This document shows positions 8,916-16,412 of a DNA stretch of 57,683 nt, in pieces. The DNA is taken from contig JADFMD010000007.1 of assembly GCA_022564055.1 (NCBI GenBank), positions 1 to 57,683 on the forward strand, in the 5' to 3' direction. The notes below the pieces were generated by a model, which searched no databases, was not told the origin of the DNA, and saw nothing but the letters and a program-made list of their open reading frames with translations. The position numbers and the translations under genes are program-made. The number at the start of each line of letters is the position of its first letter. Within the stretch, counting starts at the first letter, position 1. Source of the stretch: Gemmatimonadota bacterium. GTDB taxonomy: Bacteria > Gemmatimonadota > Gemmatimonadetes > Longimicrobiales > Gaopeijiaceae.

Positions 8916-9860
8916 TCAAAATTCCCCTACAAACGTGATCTCCGGCACGAGTTCGTATCCCAGCTCGTCGGCGACTCGCTTCTGAGCGAGGTCGATCAGG
9001 GCGCGGACGTCCGAGGCGGTTGCATTGCGCCGGTTTACGATGATGTTTGCGTGCTCGGAAAAAATCTGGGCGCCCCCCTCGGTCTGCCCTTTGAGGCCGC
9101 ACTGGTCGATGAGCCGTCCGGCGCCGATTCCTTCGATTTTCTGGAAGATCGAGCCCACGCTGGGCAACGTGGCCAGGTCTGGGTGGCGGTTCTTTCGCCA
9201 GGCCAGGTTTTCCTTCATCACCCGACGCAGTTCCTCAGGCGGGGCAGGGGACAACTTGAAGTCCACCGTAAGGACGACGTCGTTCCTCTCGTGCAGGATG
9301 CTGTAGTCGTAGCCGAAGCTGAAGTATTCCCGATCCACCGTGCGCCGCTCGCCTTCCTCTGAAAGGATTTCGGCGCACTCGACCACCTCATCCATGAAGA
9401 CGGTGCGGGCCCTCTCCGGTGCCGGTGAGAGAAAGTGGAGATTTTGCCACATGGCCCCCCCCACCGTGCTCGGGATTCCGACAAAGTGATGCAGGCCACC
9501 GAGCCCACGGGATACCGTCGCCTCAATGAGGTCGGGATGGGTCTCCACCCCGGCACCAGCGCGGACCCGGTCGTCGTCGAAGAACTCGATTCCGCCCACC
9601 TCCGAGCGAATCACCAGCCCCCGAAAGCCTCGGTCCCCGAAGAGCACGTTGGCACCCATACCCAGCAGGAAATGCGGGATGCCGAGTTCCCGAGCCGCCA
9701 GGATGGCGTTCGCCAGATCGTCCGGCGTGCGCGCGTGAAAGAGCCGGTCAGCCGGGCCCCCAATGCGAAACGTGGTCAGCGGCGCGAGCGGTGCATCGAC
9801 CTCCATCCTGTCTGAACCGAGGCGCCGATCGAGTTCCAGAAGGGTTTCCTCGGTGACCAT
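8916..9860 (-). CDS. murB: UDP-N-acetylenolpyruvoylglucosamine reductase
   Basis: 314-residue flavoenzyme that reduces UDP-GlcNAc-enolpyruvate to UDP-MurNAc with NADPH, the second committed step of peptidoglycan precursor synthesis. FAD-binding motifs are seen in TTFRIGGPADRLF, LGMGANVLFGDRG and GIPSTVGGAMWQN. The catalytic serine lies in SVGSIFQK, and the C-terminal VPEITFVGEF carries the conserved glutamate. The open frame runs far upstream to 10847, but homology begins only around MVTEETLLELDRRLG, so ATG 9860 is chosen. GGAMWQNLHF replaces the more usual GGAVxMNAG. It is convergent with the hydrolase, with one base between the two stops. Confidence 0.92.
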   Translation of the reverse strand: MVTEETLLELDRRLGSDRMEVDAPLAPLTTFRIGGPADRLFHARTPDDLANAILAARELGIPHFLLGMGANVLFGDRGFRGLVIRSEVGGIEFFDDDRVRAGAGVETHPDLIEATVSRGLGGLHHFVGIPSTVGGAMWQNLHFLSPAPERARTVFMDEVVECAEILSEEGERRTVDREYFSFGYDYSILHERNDVVLTVDFKLSPAPPEELRRVMKENLAWRKNRHPDLATLPSVGSIFQKIEGIGAGRLIDQCGLKGQTEGGAQIFSEHANIIVNRRNATASDVRALIDLAQKRVADELGYELVPEITFVGEF

Positions 9861-10062
9861 CGTCCTGTACTCGCTCCCGTTGGGGTCGGTGTGCCGCGCC
9901 AAGATAGAAGCCTCACAGGATTGCAGGAAGCGTGCCCCGCCGCTCAGGGCGCCCCGATGGTTGTGTTGACGAGTCCTCCAGGGTTTTCCAGGGGGCGCGA
10001 GTCGAAACCGGCGCTCGAGTGGCTCCGTAGGGATCAACGCCGCCAGCGTGGGCCTGCTGCGA

Positions 10063-10079
10063 GTGTCCGATATTGGGAT
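10063..10079 (+). promoter_or_regulatory. Motif copy 1, GTGTCCGATATTGGGAT, candidate regulator site
   Basis: This 17-base sequence recurs with one change at 14146-14162, upstream of the second ATPase gene. It lies about 115 bases upstream of a sigma-54-like promoter, a normal distance for an NtrC-type activator site. A matching regulator is encoded at 15012. Binding is inferred. Confidence 0.45.
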
Positions 10080-10175
10080 TCGACGTCCCAAAGATGAGCA
10101 CTTGGTGGAGGTACCGGACGAGGCGACGAACGTTGTAACCCCAATAAAGATAACAATTTGGGACGATTCATGTTT

Positions 10176-10192
10176 CTTGGCACGAACCTTTC
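10176..10192 (+). promoter_or_regulatory. Sigma-54 (-24/-12) promoter-like element
   Basis: TTGGCACGAACCTTTCT matches the known consensus YTGGCACG-N4-TTGCW at every -24 position and at four of five -12 positions; the G of the -12 GC is T. It lies about 160 bases before tolC, and an NtrC-family activator gene follows in the locus. The mismatch is at an important base, so this is a candidate only. Confidence 0.5.
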
Positions 10193-10352
10193 TTAATGAA
10201 GGGGCATGAACGGACGGCATGAAAACGAGCGATGCGGGGCCCGGTCGGAGGGTGTGGTGCACGTGGGTGGTGGAAGGGTTGGCCCTTGGGCCGACTCCGA
10301 TCGGACCTCGCTTCACTATGGAGGGGCGCATGAGCGGAGGCGGAGATTCAGG

Positions 10353-11900
10353 ATGACGGGAATGACATCGAGAGTGACGCGAATGGCGGATTGGGAGGCA
10401 GAGCCCGCGAAGAGAGCATTGACCCTGACAGCGGTTGCACTCTTGGCTACGGCGGCAATGGCGCTCGGGCAGGAACCGGTGCGCCTTACCTTGGACGAGG
10501 CGATCGACCTCGCCCGCGAGAACAACGCCATCTTTCTCACCACGCAGAACGATGAAGCGGCGGCCGATTGGGCCGTGAGGGAGGCGGTGAGTAACCTCTT
10601 TGTCCCGTCGCTCACGGCGTTTGGAGCCGCTGTGTACCGAGCTCCGGGTCTGTCCCGGATTGGGACGATCAACACGGGTGGGATCGGGCAGGGGGCGCTT
10701 TACACATCGTTCTATCAACTCCAGGCGAGTTACACCCTGAACGGAAACACCCTTTTCGGGGTCAGCAGCGCCAAGGCGGATCGGAATGCCGCCCGCGCTC
10801 TCACCGACGCGGCGGAGTTTACGATGGGCAACCTGGTGACGCTCCAATACATGACCACGTTACGTGCGCGAGACCAGGTCGAGGTAGCCCGACGTCAGGT
10901 CGAGAGCTCGATCGAAAATCTTGAAATCGCGCAAGCACGCGTGGATGCCCAGGCAGCCATCATCACCGACGCCAAACAGGCGCAAGTCCAGGCGGGACGC
11001 GACTCGGTTGCGCTGCTACAGGCGGAGTCGGCTCTGCGCGTAGGGACCCTCAGGCTCCTGGAGACGGTCGGCCTCAATTTCGGCGCCGAGGTGGAGTTGG
11101 TGAGCCAATTCGAGGTGTTCCGTCCCACGTGGACGAATACCGAGTTGATCTCAATTGCCCTTGAGTCACACCCTCGGCTCAACGCGTTCGAGGCCAGCGC
11201 GGCGGCGCGGCGCGCCAACCTCCGACAGGCCCGAGGGCAATATTTTCCGAACGTTTCGCTTACCGGCTCCTGGTCCGGCTTCACGCAGGAAATCCAGAAC
11301 GGGGAGTTCATCGTCGCAAGTGCGGAGGCAGGCGCCGTTGGGTCCATCGCGAACTGCAACACGTTCAACAGCATATCATCGGGTTTGACGACGCCGTTGG
11401 CGGGTTTCCCGCGGGATTGCAGCGCGCTGGAAATCACCGATGAAGCCCGCCAAGCGATTCTCGCCTCGAACGAGGTCTTTCCCTTCAACTTCACACAACA
11501 GCCCTTCTCGGCGACGTTGAGTGTGAGCATTCCGATTTTCAACGGCTTCAGTAGAGAGCGGCAGGTGTCCCAGGCCGCCAACGCGTTGGAGGATGCCGAG
11601 CATTTTCGGCGGGCGGAAGAACTACGAATCAGGACTGAGGTGACGTCCGCGTACGACGCGCTGACGACGGCGTTCAATGTGGTGCAGGTGGAGGAGCGCA
11701 ACCGCGAGGTGGCTGCGGAACAGTTGGAGCTGTCTCGTCAGCGATATGCATTGGGCGCGGACAATTTTCTTGTCCTGCTCGATGCGGAACGTACGATGGC
11801 GGAGGGGGAGCGCGCCTACCTGGACGGTCTATACGCGTTCCATCTCGAGCTGGCGAACCTGGAAAACGCCGTGGGCCAGCGGCTCCGGCCCGAAGCGTAG
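10353..11900 (+). CDS. tolC: TolC-family outer-membrane efflux channel
   Basis: 515 residues from the ATG at 10353, which has GGAG seven bases upstream; the longer frame from 10206 adds a 49-residue stretch of no sense. A signal peptide ends at AMALGQ. Two outer-membrane efflux protein repeats follow: VRLTLDEAIDLARENNAIFL begins the first, and the second holds VSLTGSWSGF and LSVSIPIFNGFSRERQVSQA. The end carries the typical long helix ELSRQRYALGADNFLVLLDAERTM. It should form the trimeric barrel and periplasmic tunnel through which the adaptor and ABC proteins downstream export their substrate. An insertion with two cysteines (NCNTFNS, DCSALE) near the middle is longer than in E. coli TolC. 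It is first in the efflux unit. Confidence 0.9.
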   Translation: MTGMTSRVTRMADWEAEPAKRALTLTAVALLATAAMALGQEPVRLTLDEAIDLARENNAIFLTTQNDEAAADWAVREAVSNLFVPSLTAFGAAVYRAPGLSRIGTINTGGIGQGALYTSFYQLQASYTLNGNTLFGVSSAKADRNAARALTDAAEFTMGNLVTLQYMTTLRARDQVEVARRQVESSIENLEIAQARVDAQAAIITDAKQAQVQAGRDSVALLQAESALRVGTLRLLETVGLNFGAEVELVSQFEVFRPTWTNTELISIALESHPRLNAFEASAAARRANLRQARGQYFPNVSLTGSWSGFTQEIQNGEFIVASAEAGAVGSIANCNTFNSISSGLTTPLAGFPRDCSALEITDEARQAILASNEVFPFNFTQQPFSATLSVSIPIFNGFSRERQVSQAANALEDAEHFRRAEELRIRTEVTSAYDALTTAFNVVQVEERNREVAAEQLELSRQRYALGADNFLVLLDAERTMAEGERAYLDGLYAFHLELANLENAVGQRLRPEA

Positions 11901-11966
11901 GGAAGCGAATCGTAAGCCGGGTGGTCATAGTCGCTCCGGCCGAAACTTCTAGAGAGTGAGGTCATC

Positions 11967-13223
11967 GTGGACATTGCCCGCGATCCCAAGCCGAAAACCA
12001 GAAAAAGAATCATCCAGTGGTCGGTCGCGGCCTTGGCCCTGATCGGGGTCACCGTGGGGTTGAGAAATCTTGATCCTGCCGCGCCCACCGTGGATGCGGC
12101 GACGGTATGGATGGACACCGTGATGCACGGAACCATGATTCGCCAGGTGAGGGGGCCCGGTACCCTCGTGCCGGAGCAGATGCGATGGGTCACGGCGCTG
12201 ACGGCCGGGCGGGTGGAGCAGATCATGGTCTTGCCTGGAACCGTGATCGAGGAAAACACCGTGATCATCCGGATGAGCAATCCGGATGTGGATATCGCGC
12301 TGCTCCAGGCTCAGCAGGCGCTCAACACGGCCGAAGCCACGCTGATTCAAACACGCTCGACGCTGCAGACTCAACGGCTCACACAGGCGGGGGCGCTAGC
12401 CCAGTTGCGCAACCAGTTGCAGAATGCCCAACGTGACCAGGCCATCAACCAGCGCCTATACGAAACGAACCCGGAGTTGGTCGCCGCGACCGAGTTGGCC
12501 AGAACCAGGGACGCGGTGACGGATTTTGAGGAGCGGGTTCGTCTCGAGGAGGAACAGATAGAGTTGCTCGCGGTCTCGGCCGTCGACCAGGTGAATGCTC
12601 AACTGGTGAATATCAGTAGTCTCACCGACATCGTCGACTTCAACCGTGATCGGGTGAATTCGATGGAGGTGACGGCAGGCGTCTCCGGCGTTCTGGCGGA
12701 GCTCCCGCTCGACGAGGGCCAGTGGGTTCAGTCCGGCGAGACGCTCGCGAGGGTGGTGCAGCCGGGGCGTCTGAAGGCCGAGGTCCGGATTCCCCAGACG
12801 CAAGCTCAAGACATCGCCGTGGGCCAGGTGGCGTACATCGACACACGAAACGATACGATCATTGGACAGGTCGTGCGTATCGATCCTTCGGTGCAGAACG
12901 GCACCGTGACCATCGACGTTGCGCTTCCGCGCGACCTTCCGCGGAGCGCCCGTCCGGACCTGAGCATCGACGGCAACGTGGTCATCCAGCGGCTGGACGA
13001 CGTGACGTACGTGGGACGCCCCGCGTACGGCCAGGCGAATCAGCGGGTGGGAATGTTCTTGGTGGTCGAGGACGGCCAGTATGCCCAGCGGGTGAACGTG
13101 ATGCTGGGGGCCAGCTCGGTCAACGAGATCGCGGTGCTCGAGGGCCTGAAGGAGGGGGATATCGTGATCCTTTCGGACATGTCCCAGTGGGACGGATTCG
13201 ATCGGGTACGATTGAGGTATTAG
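11967..13223 (+). CDS. HlyD/MacA-type periplasmic adaptor (membrane fusion protein)
   Basis: 418 residues from a GTG at 11967 with GAGG upstream. One N-terminal membrane helix (IIQWSVAALALIGVTVGL) anchors it with the bulk in the periplasm. The split lipoyl domain is seen in GRVEQIMVLPGTVIEENTVI and GVSGVLAELPLDEGQWVQSGETLARV, flanking a long coiled-coil hairpin rich in Gln and Ala. Beta-barrel and membrane-proximal domains follow and end with GLKEGDIVILSDMSQWDGFDRVRL. It would link the TolC-like channel to an inner-membrane transporter, with ABC ATPases encoded downstream. The 66-base gap after tolC suggests one transcript. Confidence 0.9.
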   Translation: MDIARDPKPKTRKRIIQWSVAALALIGVTVGLRNLDPAAPTVDAATVWMDTVMHGTMIRQVRGPGTLVPEQMRWVTALTAGRVEQIMVLPGTVIEENTVIIRMSNPDVDIALLQAQQALNTAEATLIQTRSTLQTQRLTQAGALAQLRNQLQNAQRDQAINQRLYETNPELVAATELARTRDAVTDFEERVRLEEEQIELLAVSAVDQVNAQLVNISSLTDIVDFNRDRVNSMEVTAGVSGVLAELPLDEGQWVQSGETLARVVQPGRLKAEVRIPQTQAQDIAVGQVAYIDTRNDTIIGQVVRIDPSVQNGTVTIDVALPRDLPRSARPDLSIDGNVVIQRLDDVTYVGRPAYGQANQRVGMFLVVEDGQYAQRVNVMLGASSVNEIAVLEGLKEGDIVILSDMSQWDGFDRVRLRY

Positions 13224-13289
13224 GAGGCCGGCCGGCCTACCGGCCATTCACATTCGCCGTAGTACTTGTGGGGTTGCAAGGGAGGGATG

Positions 13290-14048
13290 ATGGAAAAAAC
13301 GCTAGAGCCAGGCACCGGATCCACGCTGATCGACCTTCAGGGCCTCAGCAAGGTGTTCTACACCGAGGAGGTGGAAACCCATGCTTTGTCACAGATCCAC
13401 CTGGAGATCAAGGCCGGTGAGTTCGTGTCGATCGCGGGTCCGTCCGGTTGTGGCAAGACGACGTTGCTGTCGATCCTAGGGCTGCTGGACTCCCCAACGA
13501 CGGGGGTCTATCTGCTCGACGGCGAGCCTGTTGCCGAGCTCACGGCATCACAGCGAGCCAAAATCCGCAACCAGGCGATCGGATTCATATTCCAGGCGTT
13601 CAACCTGATCGGAGATCTCACGGTCTACGAAAATGTGGAGCTTCCGCTCACCTACCGTGGAATGCCGGGGGCCGAGCGAAAGGAGCGCGTGCACACCTCG
13701 CTCGAACGGGTCGGAATGGCGCACCGCATGAACCACTATCCCAGTCAACTCTCGGGGGGTCAGCAGCAGCGTGTGGCGGTGGCGAGGGCCATCGTCGGCA
13801 AGCCACTCATCCTGCTTGCGGACGAGCCTACCGGGAACCTCGACTCGAAGAACGGGAATGCGGTCATGGACCTCATGAAGGAGTTGCACGACGAGGGTGC
13901 GACCATCTGCATGGTGACGCACGATCCACGGTACGCGACGGTCGCCGATCGTTCGGTGCACCTCTTCGACGGCCAGGTGGTGGACGAGGAAGACGCCAAC
14001 CGGGAAGCCCATGCACAGGAGTTGGAGGAGAGCGGCTTCGACATTTGA
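13290..14048 (+). CDS. ABC transporter ATPase, LolD/MacB type (first copy)
   Basis: 252 residues. It has Walker A GPSGCGKTT, the Q-loop in GFIFQAFNLIGDLTVYENV, signature LSGGQQQRVAVARA, Walker B LILLADEPTGNLD and H-loop MVTHD, all intact. The FNLIGDLTVYENVELPL run is typical of ATPases that pair with FtsX/MacB permeases in mechanotransmission-type ABC systems. Two ATGs lie side by side; the second (13290) is chosen because GGAGG is four bases upstream. The next feature after the stop is a strong hairpin, and no permease gene follows, so the membrane partner must be encoded elsewhere. Confidence 0.93.
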   Translation: MEKTLEPGTGSTLIDLQGLSKVFYTEEVETHALSQIHLEIKAGEFVSIAGPSGCGKTTLLSILGLLDSPTTGVYLLDGEPVAELTASQRAKIRNQAIGFIFQAFNLIGDLTVYENVELPLTYRGMPGAERKERVHTSLERVGMAHRMNHYPSQLSGGQQQRVAVARAIVGKPLILLADEPTGNLDSKNGNAVMDLMKELHDEGATICMVTHDPRYATVADRSVHLFDGQVVDEEDANREAHAQELEESGFDI

Positions 14049-14076
14049 AGACCGATCAGGGCAGAGCGTTGTCGGG

Positions 14077-14100
14077 GGGGGAGGCCTTCGGGCCGCCCCC
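14077..14100 (+). terminator. Strong UUCG-capped hairpin, probable terminator
   Basis: The stem GGGGGaGGCC / GGCCgCCCCC has a TTCG tetraloop and one A-G mismatch. It begins 28 bases after the first ATPase stop. There is no clean T-run (TTCGTGTT follows), so it may work with Rho or stabilise the 3' end. It separates the tolC unit from the second ATPase gene. Confidence 0.6.
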
Positions 14101-14145
14101 TTCGTGTTGGGGGAAGCTCAGCGGTCCGTTGACGGGAGTCATGGA

Positions 14146-14162
14146 GTGTCCGATTTTGGGAT
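14146..14162 (+). promoter_or_regulatory. Motif copy 2, GTGTCCGATTTTGGGAT, in an AT-rich promoter region
   Basis: It is identical to 10063-10079 at 16 of 17 bases. The next 100 bases, up to the ATG at 14267, are strikingly AT-rich for this genome (TTTAAAGTATC, AATAATTTAAATATTAA), as expected for a promoter. A TTGGCAAG resembling half a sigma-54 site begins at 14170, but its -12 half does not fit. The second ATPase therefore probably has its own promoter under shared control. Confidence 0.45.
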
Positions 14163-14266
14163 ACCCGTATTGGCAAGAAACATCATCTATTTAAAGTATC
14201 TTCGAATATGAACATGTTTAAACCCTGTAACAGCAATAATTTAAATATTAACTGCGAAACGATTTC

Positions 14267-14938
14267 ATGGCACTGATAAGGACGAAGGGCCTCGAGAAGT
14301 CATACAAGACCGGTGCGGGTGAGACCTTCGTCCTCCGGCGGATCAATCTCGAGATCGAAGCCGGCGACTTTGTCACGATCATGGGGCCCTCCGGTGCCGG
14401 AAAATCGACGCTGATGTCGATCCTGGGGATGTTGGACGGAGATTGGCGGGGCGAATATTGGCTCGCCGGTGAGCCGGCCCACGCCATGAAGCCTCGTTTG
14501 CGCATCGAACTCAACAAGCGCTACGTCGGATTCGTCTTTCAGCAATACCACCTGCTCGACGATCTCACGGTCTATGAGAACCTGGAGATTCCTCTCTCCT
14601 ACCGGAACGTAAAGCGGAAGGAGCGCCAGGCCATCGTCGCTGACTCCCTCGACCGATTTCAGATCGTCGGTAAGAAGGATCTCTATCCCTCGCAGCTCTC
14701 CGGGGGCCAACAGCAGCTTGTCGCCGTGGCCCGGGCGGTCATCGCGGAGCCGAAGGTCATTCTGGCCGACGAGCCGACCGGAAGCCTGCATTCGAGCCAG
14801 GGCCGCATGATCATGGAGCTACTCGCCGATCTGAATCGCGAGGGGACCACAATCATTCAGGTCACACACAACGAGGAATACGCGGCGTACGGCCAGCGTG
14901 TCATTCAGCTCAAGGACGGCTGGATCGTCGACGAATAG
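14267..14938 (+). CDS. ABC transporter ATPase, LolD/MacB type (second copy)
   Basis: 223 residues with Walker [11 protein letters not shown]-loop [23 protein letters not shown], signature [14 protein letters not shown], Walker [15 protein letters not shown] and H-loop VTHNEE. The D-loop, normally NLD, reads SLH, so the usual aspartate that contacts the opposite ATPase site is replaced. It is clearly related to the first ATPase but not a recent duplicate. No permease lies next to it. The two ATPases could form a heterodimer with one weakened site, or serve different permeases; both are inference. The start is clear because the upstream region is non-coding and AT-rich. Confidence 0.9.
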   Translation: MALIRTKGLEKSYKTGAGETFVLRRINLEIEAGDFVTIMGPSGAGKSTLMSILGMLDGDWRGEYWLAGEPAHAMKPRLRIELNKRYVGFVFQQYHLLDDLTVYENLEIPLSYRNVKRKERQAIVADSLDRFQIVGKKDLYPSQLSGGQQQLVAVARAVIAEPKVILADEPTGSLHSSQGRMIMELLADLNREGTTIIQVTHNEEYAAYGQRVIQLKDGWIVDE

Positions 14939-15011
14939 CCCGGAAGCACCAGTGGCTCGCGAGGACTATTCGTCCGAGGACGACTGGCTTGCGAACGAGA
15001 GGCGGTAGGGA

Positions 15012-16391
15012 ATGAGCACCACGAACGCCGGGCGTGTCCTGGTCGCGGACGACCAGGCGGATGTCTTGGAAGCGCTTCGCATTCTCTTGAAGGCTGAGGG
15101 CTTCGAGATCGTTACCGCCAACTCGCCCCCGCGTATCCTTTCCACCATCGAGCAGGCGGATTTCGACGCGGTACTGATGGACCTCAACTACGCGCGGGAT
15201 ACTACCTCAGGCGGGGAGGGGATGGACCTCCTCACCCAGATTCGGAGCCTCGATGCTACTCTCCCGGTGTTGGTCATGACGGCTTGGGGAAGCGTGGACG
15301 GGGCGGTGGAGGCCATGCGGCGGGGGGCTCGGGACTATGTCGAGAAGCCCTGGGACAATGAGCGGCTCCTGAAGACCCTGCGGACTCAGGTCGAGCTGGG
15401 TAGGGCTCTGCGACGGGGTCAACACCTCGAGGACGAGAACCGCTGGCTCCGTGGCGAGGACGCACCGGACTTCATCGCCGCATCCAACGTCATGAAACCA
15501 GTTCTTAAGATGATGGATCGGGTGGGACCCTCGGAGGCCAACGTGTTGATCACCGGTGAGCATGGCACAGGAAAGGAAGTGGTAGCCCGTTGGCTTCATG
15601 CTGTGTCGGGGCGGGTGAAGAACACGTTCGTGGCGGTCAATGCCGGAGGCTTTTCCGAAGGGCTGTTCGAAAGCGAGTTATTCGGGCACGTGAAGGGGGC
15701 GTTCACGGACGCCAAAGCGGATCGCATCGGGTGCTTCGAGTTGGCGCACCGGGGTACGCTCTTCCTCGATGAGATCGCGAACCTCTCGCTGCAACAACAA
15801 GCGAAGCTTCTGCGCGTGCTGGAGACCGGGGAGATTCAGCGCGTGGGCTCGTCCAAGATAAGGAAGGTGGACGTCCGCATTCTCGCGGCTACGAACGCGG
15901 ATCTCTCAGAAATCGTGTCCGCCGGCGAGTTCCGGGAAGATCTGCTTTATCGCCTGAATACCGTCGAGCTCCACCTACCTCCATTGAGAGAGCGGAGCGA
16001 GGACATCGTGACCCTCGCGTTGCATTTTCTCGAGCGTCAACGCGCTCGGTACAGGAACTCGGTCGAGGGCTTCGCCGAAGATGCTATAGAGGCCTTGCTC
16101 AGGCATTCGTGGCCGGGCAACGTCCGTGAGCTCGAGCACTCGGTGGAGCGCGCGGTGCTCATGGCGCAGGGAGAGTTGATCCGTTCGGAGGATCTCGGGC
16201 TGATTCGGCGTCCCGACGCGGGTGCGAGGATGGATCAGCTCACCCTGGAAGAGGCGGAGCGAGTCTTGATCAAGAAGGCGCTCGATCGGACCCGCGGTAA
16301 CGTCTCTCGCGCCGCAAAAGAACTCGGACTCAGCCGTAGCGCTTTGTACCGGCGGCTCTCGCGGTACGGGCTCGGCAACGAGTCCGAGTGA
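15012..16391 (+). CDS. NtrC-family sigma-54-dependent response regulator
   Basis: 459 residues. An N-terminal receiver (about 1-125) has acidic residues D13/D14 and phospho-acceptor D57 in VLMDLNYARDTTSGGEGMDLL, the longer D-L-N-Y-A loop typical of one NtrC subgroup. The central AAA+ domain has Walker A GEHGTGKE and Walker B GTLFLDEIAN. The sigma-54 contact loop reads GAFTDA instead of the usual GAFTGA. The C-terminal Fis-type helix-turn-helix is seen in RTRGNVSRAAKELGLSRSALYRRLSRYG. It should bind enhancer-like sites and activate sigma-54 promoters when phosphorylated by the adjacent kinase. The neighbouring efflux genes, with a sigma-54-like promoter and shared motif, are the likely targets. 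Confidence 0.93.
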   Translation: MSTTNAGRVLVADDQADVLEALRILLKAEGFEIVTANSPPRILSTIEQADFDAVLMDLNYARDTTSGGEGMDLLTQIRSLDATLPVLVMTAWGSVDGAVEAMRRGARDYVEKPWDNERLLKTLRTQVELGRALRRGQHLEDENRWLRGEDAPDFIAASNVMKPVLKMMDRVGPSEANVLITGEHGTGKEVVARWLHAVSGRVKNTFVAVNAGGFSEGLFESELFGHVKGAFTDAKADRIGCFELAHRGTLFLDEIANLSLQQQAKLLRVLETGEIQRVGSSKIRKVDVRILAATNADLSEIVSAGEFREDLLYRLNTVELHLPPLRERSEDIVTLALHFLERQRARYRNSVEGFAEDAIEALLRHSWPGNVRELEHSVERAVLMAQGELIRSEDLGLIRRPDAGARMDQLTLEEAERVLIKKALDRTRGNVSRAAKELGLSRSALYRRLSRYGLGNESE

Positions 16392-16412
16392 CGCGGGGGT
16401 GAAAAGCATCGA

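Larger units (their letters stand above)
9861..10352. other. Divergent regulatory region between murB and tolC, 492 bp
   Basis: No gene is supported here. The part near 10060-10195 is richer in A and T than its surroundings. It holds the GTGTCCGAT motif, the short inverted repeat TTGGGA-N7-TCCCAA (about 10073-10091), a further TTTGGGACG near 10158, and a sigma-54-like promoter. The two TTTGGGAC copies face opposite ways, which could mark an operator, but this is inference. Confidence 0.5.

Noticed and set aside
8916-10847. murB extended upstream to 643 residues
   Set aside because: The added N-terminal half shows no MurB similarity, is low complexity, and runs through the tolC promoter region and into tolC.
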